Below are positions 46,805 to 56,974 of a stretch of 64,000 nt of DNA, piece after piece (within the stretch, counting starts at the first letter, position 1; each line of letters starts with the position of its first letter). This DNA is from Clavibacter sp. VKM Ac-2872 (GTDB lineage Bacteria; Actinomycetota; Actinomycetes; Actinomycetales; Microbacteriaceae), in contig NZ_JADKRR010000001.1 in NCBI RefSeq assembly GCF_015351105.1, forward strand, positions 1,655,069-1,719,068. Reading direction: 5' to 3'. The notes beneath the pieces were generated by a model. That model was given only the letters and a program-made list of their open reading frames with translations, ran no database searches and was not told the DNA's origin. A program made the position numbers and the translations under genes.

Positions 46805-46839
46805 GATCCGTCCGCGAGGACCGCGTCCCGCGACGGATC
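46805..46839 (+). terminator. Possible terminator after dnaG
   Basis: GATCCGTC pairs with GACGGATC (8 bp) across a 19-base loop that can pair internally (CGCG). No T run. Confidence 0.4.
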
Positions 46840-47000
46840 CCGCCGCGCGGGCCATGTTTCATTCGTGTGAAGAAGCGTCCGCGCGCGTCCCCGGGGTCCG
46901 GGCTGCTGTTTCCTGTGTGTTAGAAATCATGCACAGCACAGCGTCCGTGTCGTCTCGATGCGCGGGCGCGAATCCCCTTCATGAAAGAGGCTCTCGGAAC

Positions 47001-48656
47001 ATGACGTCCGCATTCCCCCGGCGCTCACGCGTCCTGCTCGCCACGGCCGGATTCTCCGCCGCGGCCCTCGTCCTCGCCGGCTGCTCCGGCGGATCCGGCG
47101 ACCCGCTCGCCGAGGACGGCGCGTCCGGCGGCGGCTCCATCGTCGTCGGCACGACCGACAAGGTGCTCTCGCTCGACCCGGCCGGCTCCTACGACAACGG
47201 CTCGTTCGCGGTCCAGAACCAGGTCTACCCGTTCCTGTTCAACAGCCCGTACGGCAGCCCGGACGTCGAGCCCGACCTCGCGGTCTCCGGCGAGTACACC
47301 TCGCCGAACGACTTCACCGTGAAGCTCAAGCCCGACCTGAAGTTCGCGAACGGCCACGCGCTCACCGCGAGCGACGTCAAGTTCACGTTCGACCGCATCG
47401 CGACCATCGCGGCGAACGGCGCCGACAACGGCAACGGCCCGTCGTCGCTCCTCGCCAACGTCGAGTCCGTCGCGGCACCCGACGACACCACGGTCGTCTT
47501 CACGCTGAAGACCGCGAACGACCAGACCTTCGAGCAGGTGCTCTCGAGCCCCGCCGGCCCCATCGTCGACGAGGAGGTCTTCCCGGCCGACAAGCTGGCC
47601 GACCCGGCCGCCATCGTCGCGGCGAACGCCTTCGCGGGCCAGTACGTCATCACCGACTTCCAGCTCAACCAGCTCGTCGCCTACGCGCCGAACCCCGACT
47701 ACCAGGGCGTCCTGCCGAAGGCCGCGAACGGCGGCGTCACCGCCCGCTACTACGCGGACGAGACCACGATGAAGCTCGCCGTGCAGAACGGCGAGATCGA
47801 CGTCGCGGGCCGCTCGCTCGGCGCGACCGACATCGCGGACCTCAAGAAGGACGACTCCGTCCAGGTCATCGACGGCCCCGGCGGCGAGATCCGCTACATC
47901 ACGTTCAACCTGAACACGCAGCCGTTCGGCTCGACGACGGGCGAGGCCGACCCGGCCAAGGCCCTCGCGGTGCGGAAGGCGGCCGCCGACCTCGTCGACC
48001 GCGAGGAGCTGTCGACCCAGGTCTACAACGGCACGTACACGCCGCTCTACTCCTACGTGGCCGACGGCCTCTCCGGCGCCAACGAGGCGCTCAAGGGCCT
48101 CTACGGCGACGGGAACGGCGGGCCGGACGCCGACAAGGCCGCGAAGGCCCTCTCGGACGCCGGCGTGCAGACGCCCGTCGCGCTGCAGCTCCAGTTCAAC
48201 CCGGACCACTACGGGGCCGGCTCGGACGACGAGTACGCGCTCATCAAGCAGCAGCTCGAGTCGACCGGCCTGTTCCAGGTCAACCTGCAGTCCACGATCT
48301 GGGACCAGTACAGCAAGGCCCGCGTCAACGACGAGTACCCCGCGTACCAGCTCGGCTGGTTCCCCGACTACTCGGACGCGGACAACTACCTGACGCCGTT
48401 CTTCTCCCCGACGTCCTTCGTGAAGAACCACTACGACAACCCCACCGTGACGGACCTCATCACGCAGCAGCTGTCGGAGTCCGACTCCACGAAGCGCGCC
48501 GAGCTCATCGGCCAGATCCAGGACGACGTCGCCGCCGACCTGCCGACCCTGCCCCTGCTCCAGGGCTCGCAGGTCGCGGTGGCCGGCAAGGACGTGAAGG
48601 GCGTGACGCTCGACGCGTCCTTCAAGTTCCGCTACGCCCCGATCACCAAGGGCTGA
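47001..48656 (+). CDS. Oligopeptide/dipeptide-type ABC transporter substrate-binding lipoprotein
   Basis: 551 residues. A lipoprotein signal peptide has the lipobox LVLAGC with Cys28, so the protein is anchored outside the membrane. SBP_bac_5 family: LDPAGSYDNGSF, VKLKPDLKFANGHALTASDVKFTFDR, and RYITFNLNTQPF. It captures peptides (or another solute; family members also bind opines and nickel complexes) for the importer encoded next. The ATG follows GAAAGAGG at distance; the earlier frame start is rejected because it would bury the signal peptide. The 200 bases before it contain a relatively AT-rich promoter-like stretch (about 46900-46935). Confidence 0.88.
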   Translation: MTSAFPRRSRVLLATAGFSAAALVLAGCSGGSGDPLAEDGASGGGSIVVGTTDKVLSLDPAGSYDNGSFAVQNQVYPFLFNSPYGSPDVEPDLAVSGEYTSPNDFTVKLKPDLKFANGHALTASDVKFTFDRIATIAANGADNGNGPSSLLANVESVAAPDDTTVVFTLKTANDQTFEQVLSSPAGPIVDEEVFPADKLADPAAIVAANAFAGQYVITDFQLNQLVAYAPNPDYQGVLPKAANGGVTARYYADETTMKLAVQNGEIDVAGRSLGATDIADLKKDDSVQVIDGPGGEIRYITFNLNTQPFGSTTGEADPAKALAVRKAAADLVDREELSTQVYNGTYTPLYSYVADGLSGANEALKGLYGDGNGGPDADKAAKALSDAGVQTPVALQLQFNPDHYGAGSDDEYALIKQQLESTGLFQVNLQSTIWDQYSKARVNDEYPAYQLGWFPDYSDADNYLTPFFSPTSFVKNHYDNPTVTDLITQQLSESDSTKRAELIGQIQDDVAADLPTLPLLQGSQVAVAGKDVKGVTLDASFKFRYAPITKG

Positions 48657-48680
48657 GCGGTCCGACGGGAGGGCGCTCGA

Positions 48681-48730
48681 TAGGCTGACGACCTCCCCGA
48701 TGGGGCGTCCCGCTGCGGCGGGACGCCCCA
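48681..48730 (+). promoter_or_regulatory. -10 hexamer (TAGGCT) and hairpin between binding protein and permease
   Basis: TAGGCT at 48681-48686, then a perfect 13-bp hairpin at 48701-48730 (TGGGGCGTCCCGC and its complement, TGCG loop). The hairpin can dampen read-through from the lipoprotein gene, while the hexamer may start a separate permease transcript whose leader carries the hairpin. Confidence 0.5.
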
Positions 48731-48804
48731 CTCCTGTGTCACCCGCGGTGCCGCAGACGCCGGCTCCGCCCCGTTCCTCCGACGACCCGAAAGGCCCATC
48801 CGCC

Positions 48805-49896
48805 GTGACCGTCATCCCGGACGCCGTACCCGCGTCCGCGCCCCCCGGGGCGCAGCCCAAGGCCCGGAAGCAGGGGATCGGGCTCGGCCAGTACATCCTC
48901 ATCCGCGCCGTGCTCATCATCCCGACCGTGTTCATCCTCGTGACGCTGGTCTTCTTCCTCATGCGCATCGTGGGCGACCCGATCTCCGCCGCCGTCGGCG
49001 ACCGCCTCACGCCGGAGCAGCTGCAGGAGCGCCTCGCGACCGCCGGGTTCGACCGGCCGCTCATCGTCCAGTACCTCGAGTACCTGGGCCAGATCGCGAC
49101 GGGGAACTTCGGCCGCTCGCTCACCGACAACCGGCTCATCAGCGAGGTGCTGCTGCAGTACGGCTCGGCCACGCTCGAGCTCGTCGTCTACTCGCTCATC
49201 GTCGCGTTCCTCATCGGCATCCCGCTCGGCCTCGTCGCCGCCTACTTCAAGGACCGCACGCCCGACGCCGTGCTGCGGATCCTCGCGATCCTCGCCTACG
49301 CCACGCCCGTCTTCTTCGCGGGCCTGCTGCTGAAGCTCGTCTTCTCCGTCTGGCTCGGGATCCTGCCGCTGTCCGGCCGCGCCGACACCCGCGTCGAGGT
49401 CGCGCTCGGGAGGCTGGACAACCCGACCGGCATCTACCTGATCGACGCGCTCCGCCTCGGCAGCCCCACCGCCGTGGGCGACGTGCTCGAGCACGCGGTG
49501 CTGCCGGCGCTCGCGCTGGGGCTCCTCACCGCGGGCATCTTCCTGCGGCTCGTGCGCACCAACGTCATCTCCACGCTCGGCACCGAGTACGTGGACGCGG
49601 CCCGCTCACGCGGCGTCGGCGAGTTCCGGCTCACCACCCGGCATGCGCTGAAGCCCGCGCTCATCCCGATCATCACGGTCGTGGGCCTGCAGATCGCCGT
49701 GATGCTCGGCGGCGCGGTGCTCACCGAGACCACGTTCGAGTGGCGCGGCCTCGGGTTCCAGCTCGCGCAGTACCTGGCGGCGCGCGACTTCGTCGCCGTT
49801 CAGGGCATCGTCGCGCTCCTGGCCGTGATCGTGGCGGTCACCAACTTCATCGTCGACGTCATCGCGGCGCTCATCGACCCGCGAGTGAGGTACTGA
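48805..49896 (+). CDS. ABC transporter permease (DppB/OppB type)
   Basis: 363 residues. A Pro/Ala-rich start is followed by six membrane helices: the first ILIRAVLIIPTVFILVTLVF, later LVVYSLIVAFLIGIPLGLVA. The EAA loop that contacts the ATPase is EYVDAARSRGVGEFRLTTRH-A-L. The FDRPLIVQYLEYL segment in the external loop is typical of DppB/OppB. The GTG at 48805 was chosen for GAAAGG upstream; the longer frame starts inside the hairpin. It is two bases ahead of the second permease gene. Confidence 0.88.
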   Translation: MTVIPDAVPASAPPGAQPKARKQGIGLGQYILIRAVLIIPTVFILVTLVFFLMRIVGDPISAAVGDRLTPEQLQERLATAGFDRPLIVQYLEYLGQIATGNFGRSLTDNRLISEVLLQYGSATLELVVYSLIVAFLIGIPLGLVAAYFKDRTPDAVLRILAILAYATPVFFAGLLLKLVFSVWLGILPLSGRADTRVEVALGRLDNPTGIYLIDALRLGSPTAVGDVLEHAVLPALALGLLTAGIFLRLVRTNVISTLGTEYVDAARSRGVGEFRLTTRHALKPALIPIITVVGLQIAVMLGGAVLTETTFEWRGLGFQLAQYLAARDFVAVQGIVALLAVIVAVTNFIVDVIAALIDPRVRY

Positions 49897-49897
49897 C

Positions 49898-50877
49898 ATG
49901 ACCGGCACCACCGCCACCACCACCGCGCCCGCCCCCGCCCCCGCGCGACGCACCCTGTTCCAGCGCCTGCCCCTCATCTCGCACGTGCGGCAGAGCGTGG
50001 GCCTCCAGCGCGGCATGCTCGTCGCCGGCATGGTCATCACGGGGATCTTCATCCTGCTCGCGGCGTTCGCGCCGCTCATCGCGCCGTTCGGCTTCGACCA
50101 GGACAGGGATGACGCGGGTTCCTTCGTCCGCCAGGCCGCCCCCGACGCGGCGCACATCTGGGGCACCACGGTCGGCGGCTACGACGTGTTCTCCCGGGTC
50201 GTCTGGGGCACCCAGACCGCGCTCTCGGTCGTCGTGATCGCCGTGGTCCTGTCGCTGTTCGCCGGCGTGCTGCTCGGCGTCGTCTCGGGCTACCTCGGCG
50301 GCTGGCTCGACCGGATCCTCGTGGTCATCGCCGACGCCATCTACCCGTTCCCGACGCTGCTGCTGGCCATCGTCGTGAGCATCGTGCTCACCGGCGGGCA
50401 GTCGAGCCTCTGGGGCGGCATCCTCGCGGCGGCCGTGAGCATCACGGTCGTCTACATCCCGCAGTACTTCCGGGTGATCCGCGCCGAGGTCGTGCGGCTG
50501 AAGGCGGAGGCGTTCGTCGAGAGCGCCAAGGTCATCGGCACGTCGACGCCGCGGATCATGTTCGTGCACGTCCTGCGGAACTCCACGCGCACGCTCCCGC
50601 TCATCCTCACGCTCAACGCGTCCGAGGCGATCCTCACGCTCGCGGGCCTCGGCTTCCTCGGCTTCGGCATCTCGCCGACGTCGGCAGCCGAGTGGGGCTA
50701 CGACCTCAACCGCGCGCTCGCGGACACCGCGAGCGGCGTCTGGTGGACGGGCGTCTTCCCCGGCGTCGCCATCGTCATGCTCGTCCTCGGGCTCACGCTC
50801 GTGGGCGAGAGCGTGAACGACATCTCCGACCCCAAGCTGCGCGCCCGCACGCGCGCCGACAAGAAGAAGGTGTCCGC

Positions 50878-50881
<4 letters not shown>
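49898..50881 (+). CDS. ABC transporter permease (DppC/OppC type)
   Basis: 327 residues. An OppC N-terminal segment (LVAGMVITGIFILLAAFAPLI) is followed by the BPD_transp_1 membrane domain: GGYDVFSRVVWGTQTAL, LSLFAGVLLGVVSGYLGG, DAIYPFPTLLLAIV, and the EAA loop EAFVESAKVIGTSTPRI. It forms the heterodimeric channel with the preceding permease. It begins one base after that gene's stop and its own stop overlaps the ATPase start (ATGA). Confidence 0.9.
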
Positions 50882-52590
<1,709 letters not shown>

Positions 52591-52645
52591 GCGGCTCCGA
52601 GCATCTCCCGGCCGACCCCGGCATGATGGGTCCGAACCCGCAACC

Positions 52646-52680
52646 GTCGTGCGGCCGGCCACGCCGGCCGGCCGCACGAC
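52646..52680 (+). terminator. Terminator after the peptide importer operon
   Basis: A 15-bp perfect stem (GTCGTGCGGCCGGCC and its complement) with a 5-base loop, between the fused ATPase and the third ATPase. Confidence 0.7.
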
Positions 52681-52702
52681 AACGCCGAGGACGGAGCAGC
52701 GC

Positions 52703-53650
52703 ATGACGCACACCCCCCGAGACGCCGACGCGGACGGCGGCCCCGTCGAGCCCGTGCTCGACGCGCGCGACCTGCGGCTGGCGTACCCGGCCCGCCGCGG
52801 CGCCGAGACGCCGCCGGCCGTGGACGGGATCACGCTGCGCATCATGCCGGGCGAGGTGCTCGGCGTGGTCGGGGCGAGCGGATCCGGGAAGTCGTCCCTC
52901 GCGCGCGTCCTGGCGGGCCTCGACACGTCGGGCGAGGAGGGCGCCGCCGTGCCGCGGATCACGGGCGGCGACGCCTCCGTCCTCGGCCAGGGCCTCCGCC
53001 GCATGGGCCGCCGCGCGCGCACGCGCACCACCTACGGCATCGGCTACGTGCCGCAGGACGCCGGCACCACGCTGCACCCGCAGCTCACCGCGAGCGAGGC
53101 GATCGCGGAGCCGATCTTCTCGCGCGACCGCCGCTTCGACAGCCAGGTGGCCGCGCGCCGCGTGGTCACCCTCCTGACGGCGCTCGACCTGCCGCCGGGC
53201 ACGCAGGACAGGTACCCGCACGAGCTCTCGAGCGGCCAGCGCCAGCGCGTCGCCCTCGCGCGCGCGCTCGTGCTCGGCCCGCGCCTCCTCATCGCCGACG
53301 AGCCCACGTCGGGCGTCGACGTGATGAGCCGCGTCGCCGTGCTCGACCTGCTGCGCGACCTGCAGTCCCGGGGCGGGTTCTCCGCCCTCGTGGTCAGCCA
53401 CGACCTCGCCGTCGTCGAGCGCCTCACCGACCGCCTCGCCGTGCTGCACCGCGGCACGCTGGTCGGCTACGGCGCGATCGACGACGTGCTCGCGGATCCC
53501 ACGCACCCCTACGTGCGGGGGCTCGCGGAGTCGCGGACCGCGGGGGAGCCCGCCGCCGACGCGACCGAGACCGATCCCGCCGCGGGCGTCGTGCTGCGAT
53601 CGCCCGAACCGCCCGCCCGCGTCCCGCACCCCCGGAGGCCCCTCGCATGA
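52703..53650 (+). CDS. Extra peptide-type ABC ATPase
   Basis: 315 residues, one nucleotide-binding domain of the Dpp/Opp kind: Walker A VVGASGSGKSSLARVL, signature LSSGQRQRVALARAL (LSSGQ), Walker B LLIADEPTSGVD with switch His in VVSHDLAV, and PYVRGLAESRT at the end. It lacks its own permease here and is cut off from the importer operon by a strong hairpin. It may serve the same importer, another one, or be transcribed with the dehydrogenase whose start overlaps its stop (ATGA). Confidence 0.85.
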   Translation: MTHTPRDADADGGPVEPVLDARDLRLAYPARRGAETPPAVDGITLRIMPGEVLGVVGASGSGKSSLARVLAGLDTSGEEGAAVPRITGGDASVLGQGLRRMGRRARTRTTYGIGYVPQDAGTTLHPQLTASEAIAEPIFSRDRRFDSQVAARRVVTLLTALDLPPGTQDRYPHELSSGQRQRVALARALVLGPRLLIADEPTSGVDVMSRVAVLDLLRDLQSRGGFSALVVSHDLAVVERLTDRLAVLHRGTLVGYGAIDDVLADPTHPYVRGLAESRTAGEPAADATETDPAAGVVLRSPEPPARVPHPRRPLA

Positions 53651-54666
53651 CCGACACCACCGCATCCGCTCCCGCGTCCCGCCGCGTCCACCGCGCGGTC
53701 GACGGCGCCACCCCGCACCGCCTCACGGGCGACGCGCGCCCCACGCCCGGCCCCATCGCGATGCTGCCGCGCACCGAGGACGCCTACCTCGAGGCCGTCC
53801 GCGACGCCGGCGGCGAGGTCGCCGAGCTGTCGGAGGAGACGCGCGGCATCGTCTGGCTCTCCATCCGCCGCGCCGCGGAGCTCACCGACACGCTCGCCGC
53901 GAACCCGCAGGTCCAGTGGGTGCAGCTGCCGTTCGCGGGCGTCGACGCCTTCGCCGACACCCTCCGGGAGTGCGACCGCCCCGACCTCGTCTGGACGAGC
54001 GCGAAGGGCGCCTACTCCGAGCCCGTCGCCGAGCACGCCCTCGCGCTGACCCTCGCGACCCTGCGGCAGCTGCCGGAGCGCGCGCGGGCGACCTCCTGGG
54101 GATCCTCCGCCGGCCTCTCGCTGTACCGCTCCGAGGTCGTCGTGGTCGGCGCGGGCGGCATCGCGCTGGAGTACATCCGGCTGCTCGCCCCGTTCGACTG
54201 CTCCGTGACGGTCGTCCGCCGGAGCGGCGACCCGGTCGAGGGCGCCGACCGCACCGTCACGGCCGACCGCCTCGACGAGGTGCTCCCGGATGCCGACGTC
54301 GTGATGCTCGCCGCCGCCAGCACCGACGACACCGCCGGCCTCATCGGCGCCGCCCAGCTCGCGGCCATGAAGGACACGGCGGTCCTCGTCAACATCGCCC
54401 GCGGCGCGCTCGTCGACCCCGACGCGCTGCTCGAGGCGCTCCGCTCCGGCGCGATCCACGGCGCGGGCCTCGACGTCACGTCGCCCGAGCCGCTGCCCGA
54501 CGGCCACCCGCTGTTCTCCGAGCCGCGCTGCATCGTCACTCCGCACACCGCGGACACCCCGGACATGGTGCGGCCGCTGCTGGCCGAGCGGATCCGCCTC
54601 AACACCGAGGCGTTCCTCCGGACGGGCGGCTTCGTCGGGATCGTCGAGCCGACCTCGGGCTACTGA
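53647..54666 (+). CDS. D-isomer-specific 2-hydroxyacid dehydrogenase family protein
   Basis: 339 residues. The NAD-binding fold has VVVVGAGGIALEYIRLL (G-x-G-x2-A form), then LVNIARGALVDPDALLEAL with the catalytic Arg, TSPEPLPDGHPL with the Glu and VTPHTAD with the His. The N-terminal catalytic domain is shorter than in D-lactate dehydrogenase. It likely reduces a 2-oxoacid, or the reverse; the substrate is unknown. Coupling to a peptide-type ATPase might mean a role in using an imported compound (inference). Confidence 0.85.
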   Translation: MTDTTASAPASRRVHRAVDGATPHRLTGDARPTPGPIAMLPRTEDAYLEAVRDAGGEVAELSEETRGIVWLSIRRAAELTDTLAANPQVQWVQLPFAGVDAFADTLRECDRPDLVWTSAKGAYSEPVAEHALALTLATLRQLPERARATSWGSSAGLSLYRSEVVVVGAGGIALEYIRLLAPFDCSVTVVRRSGDPVEGADRTVTADRLDEVLPDADVVMLAAASTDDTAGLIGAAQLAAMKDTAVLVNIARGALVDPDALLEALRSGAIHGAGLDVTSPEPLPDGHPLFSEPRCIVTPHTADTPDMVRPLLAERIRLNTEAFLRTGGFVGIVEPTSGY

Positions 54667-54717
54667 CGCCCGCCCCGTCGCCGGCCCCGGCGCCCGCCTC
54701 GCGGCGCGTCGGCCCCG

Positions 54718-54723
54718 TAGGGT
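54718..54723 (+). promoter_or_regulatory. Leaderless -10 hexamer (TAGGGT) of the lactonase gene
   Basis: TAGGGT, seven bases, then GTG at 54731 (ATG at 54734 follows at once). Confidence 0.5.
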
Positions 54724-54730
54724 GAGCGGC

Positions 54731-55762
54731 GTGATGACGCCCGAGGAAGCCGCCGTGCCCGAGGTCTCGATGTGGGCGGGGGGCTACACGGCCGACGCCG
54801 GCGGATCGGGCGTCGGGATCACGGCCCTCACCGCGGATCCCCTCACGGGCGAGATCGCGGTCGTCGGCACCGCGGTCGAGACGCCGTCGCCCTCGTTCCT
54901 CCTCGCGCACGGGGACATGGTCTACGCCGTGGGCGAGGCGGCCGACCGCGTGGAGGCGTTCCGCCGCGGACCCGGCAGCTCGCTCCAGTGGGCGGGTGGC
55001 CAGCCGAGCGGCGGGTCCGGCCCCTGCCACCTCCACGTCGTGGGCGACCTGCTCCTCACCTCGCACTACGGCGACGGCACGATCGCCGTCCACCCCATCG
55101 CGGGCGACGGATCCCTCGGCGCGGCCGTGCAGCTGCTCGCCGCCGAGGGATCCGGCCCCCGCCCGCAGCAGGACGGCCCGCACGCGCACGCCACGCTCCA
55201 CGTCGGCGGCGGGATCGTCCTCAGCGCCGACCTCGGCACCGACACCGTCCACGTCCACGCCCTCCGCGCCGGCCGGCTCGACCGCATCGGCGCGCTCGCC
55301 CTGCCGCCCGGCACCGGGCCGCGGCACATGGCCCTCCTGACGTCGGGCCGCGTGCTCCTCGTGGGCGAGCTCGACGGCACCCTGCACGCGCTCGAGGGCA
55401 CGGCGGGCTCCTGGCGCGTGGCCGCCTCCACGCCGTGCGCGGCAGAACCCGACGCGCGCGACTCCGCCGCCGAGGTGCGGGTGTCCGCCGACGAGCGCCT
55501 CGCCTACGTCGGCCTCCGCGGCTCCGAGCGGATCGCGGTGGTCGGCATCGCCGAAGACGGCGCGCTCGCCCCCGTCGCCGCGTTCGACTGCGGCGGCCGG
55601 ATGCCGCGCCATCACGTGCTCGTCGAGGAGCGGTTGCACGTCGCGAACCAGGCGTCCGGCACGGTCGCGTCGTTCCGCCTCGACCCGGCGACGGGACTGC
55701 CCACCGCGGGGCCGGACGTGATCGCCGTGCCGAGCCCGACCTGCCTGCTGCCCGTCGACTAG
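54731..55762 (+). CDS. Lactonase family protein (seven-bladed propeller, YbhE/Pgl-like)
   Basis: 343 residues. Repeated blade motifs: MWAGGYTADAGGSGVGITAL, GGSGPCHLHVVGDLL, PHAHATLHVGGGIVLSADLGTD, GTGPRHMALL and MPRHHVLVEERL. Together they match the lactonase family that includes 6-phosphogluconolactonase YbhE. The His-rich blade turns probably line the active site. It may hydrolyse 6-phosphogluconolactone or another lactone. GTG at 54731 follows the hexamer at the usual distance; ATG 54734 is equally possible. An in-frame GTG inside the hexamer is rejected. Confidence 0.82.
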   Translation: MMTPEEAAVPEVSMWAGGYTADAGGSGVGITALTADPLTGEIAVVGTAVETPSPSFLLAHGDMVYAVGEAADRVEAFRRGPGSSLQWAGGQPSGGSGPCHLHVVGDLLLTSHYGDGTIAVHPIAGDGSLGAAVQLLAAEGSGPRPQQDGPHAHATLHVGGGIVLSADLGTDTVHVHALRAGRLDRIGALALPPGTGPRHMALLTSGRVLLVGELDGTLHALEGTAGSWRVAASTPCAAEPDARDSAAEVRVSADERLAYVGLRGSERIAVVGIAEDGALAPVAAFDCGGRMPRHHVLVEERLHVANQASGTVASFRLDPATGLPTAGPDVIAVPSPTCLLPVD

Positions 55763-55774
55763 CCGACGGGCGAC

Positions 55775-56140
55775 TCAGCGCAGCAGCAGGGGAGCGGCCG
55801 CCCGGATCTCCTCCTCGACCCCGAGCCCGCGCCAGCCGGCGGACGTGAACGCCCGGCCGTCGACCCCGTTGCGGTCCATCAGGGCGAAGCCGACCGCGCG
55901 GATCCCCGAGTAGGCGATGAGCACGGGACGCACGGGGTCCGCGACGAGGCGCACGATGCGCTCGCGCCGGGCCTCGAGGACGGGGAGCGTGTCGGCGGGC
56001 CCGTCGGTCGCTCGGGGCAGGATCGCGTCCGCCACCGGATCGTCCGCCGGGGCGTCGCGCGAGCGCAGGTCCTCGTCCAGCAGCGACCAGAGCCGATCCG
56101 CGTCGTTCGGACGCGCGACCACGACCTGGAACATCCCCAT
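55775..56140 (-). CDS. Hypothetical protein (121 residues)
   Basis: Not recognised. It starts MGMFQVVVARPNDADRLW and has a middle segment VRPVLIAYSGIRAVGFALMD that loosely recalls a GNAT acetyltransferase core, but no acetyl-CoA motif is clear. No signal or membrane segment. It is real rather than noise: the start has TAGCGT six bases upstream, and codon use matches neighbouring genes. It converges on the lactonase gene with a 12-base gap. Confidence 0.6.
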   Translation of the reverse strand: MGMFQVVVARPNDADRLWSLLDEDLRSRDAPADDPVADAILPRATDGPADTLPVLEARRERIVRLVADPVRPVLIAYSGIRAVGFALMDRNGVDGRAFTSAGWRGLGVEEEIRAAAPLLLR

Positions 56141-56146
56141 GTCCCG

Positions 56147-56152
56147 ACGCTA
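56147..56152 (-). promoter_or_regulatory. Leaderless -10 hexamer (TAGCGT)
   Basis: On the minus strand, six bases before the ATG at 56140. Confidence 0.5.
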
Positions 56153-56184
56153 CCGGCCGGAGGGGGAGGACCGCCGGGCAAAGG

Positions 56185-56215
56185 AAAAGGCCCCGCGGGT
56201 GGAGCCGCGAGGCCT
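56185..56215 (-). terminator. Rho-independent terminator of tRNA-Asn
   Basis: Minus strand: AGGCCTCGCGG pairs with CCGCGGGGCCT (11 bp, one wobble, 6-base loop) followed by TTTT, four bases beyond the tRNA 3' end. Confidence 0.8.
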
Positions 56216-56218
56216 TCG

Positions 56219-56291
56219 CTCCCCGAGTTGGACTCGAACCAACAACCTGCCGGTTAACAGCCGGCTGCTCTGCCAATTGAGCTATCGAGGA
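56219..56291 (-). tRNA. tRNA-Asn (anticodon GTT)
   Basis: A 73-base cloverleaf on the minus strand: acceptor TCCTCGA pairing with TCGGGGA (one wobble), D arm TAGCTCAATTGGCAGAGC, anticodon stem GCCGG/CCGGC with loop CTGTTAA, T arm with GGTTCGAGTCC and discriminator G. CCA is not encoded. A terminator follows at once. Confidence 0.93.
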
Positions 56292-56368
56292 TCACGTGGA
56301 GCAACCTGGAAAGCGTAGCAAAGAAATCGGGCTCCTCCGCTCACCGGGCGCGACGCCCGGGCGCGTCC

Positions 56369-56935
56369 TCAGTCCTCGAGGTGGTCGCGCCCCGGCAGCC
56401 ACGACTGCCCGGACACGCCCCAACCGCTCTTGCGGATGACCTTCGCCACCGGCTTCCGGTGCTCGTGCGCGAGCCGGTCGGTGTAGAGCAGGCCGTCGAG
56501 GTGGTCGTACTCGTGCTGCAGGATGCGCGCGAACCAGCCCGCCGCCTCGATCTCGAACGGTCGGCCGTCGAGGTCCACCGCGCGGAGGATCGCCCGGTCG
56601 GCCCGCACGAGCGGGAAGCGCTCGCCCGGGAACGACAGGCAGCCCTCCTCCTCGGTGTCCTCGTCGGCCTCGCGCACGGCGACGGGCGTGATGAACAGGT
56701 CCGGGTTCACGGCGACGCCCCGCAGCGGCTCGCCCTCGTCGGTCTCGTACGAGTACACGAACACGCGCAGCGGCACGCCCACCTGGGGGGCCGCGAGGCC
56801 CACGCCCGGCGCCTCGTCCATGGTGTCGTACATGTCGGCCACGAGGGCGCGCAGGTCGTCGTCGAACGCCTCCACCGCGCGGGCCGGGGCGTGCAGGACG
56901 GGGTCTCCGGTGATCCGGATGGGGAGGACGGCCAT
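56369..56935 (-). CDS. def: Peptide deformylase
   Basis: 188 residues. Removes the formyl group from new proteins. The three motifs are GVGLAAPQVG, EEGCLSFPGE and the metal site QHEYDHLDG. The C-terminal extension (RKPVAKVIRKSGWGVSGQSWLPG) is common in actinobacterial deformylases. The ATG at 56935 was chosen for the TATCAT hexamer seven bases before it; the far longer open frame upstream is a shadow of the divergent gene. Confidence 0.95.
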   Translation of the reverse strand: MAVLPIRITGDPVLHAPARAVEAFDDDLRALVADMYDTMDEAPGVGLAAPQVGVPLRVFVYSYETDEGEPLRGVAVNPDLFITPVAVREADEDTEEEGCLSFPGERFPLVRADRAILRAVDLDGRPFEIEAAGWFARILQHEYDHLDGLLYTDRLAHEHRKPVAKVIRKSGWGVSGQSWLPGRDHLED

Positions 56936-56942
56936 GCTGCCG

Positions 56943-56948
56943 ATGATA
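56943..56948 (-). promoter_or_regulatory. Leaderless -10 hexamer (TATCAT) of def
   Basis: Minus strand, seven bases before the def ATG. Confidence 0.5.
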
Positions 56949-56962
56949 GGCGGGCCGCCGGG

Positions 56963-56968
56963 TAGGGT
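56963..56968 (+). promoter_or_regulatory. Leaderless -10 hexamer (TAGGGT) of the DMT gene
   Basis: TAGGGT, six bases, then GTG at 56975. The two divergent hexamers lie 14 bases apart. Confidence 0.5.
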
Positions 56969-56974
56969 CGGGTC

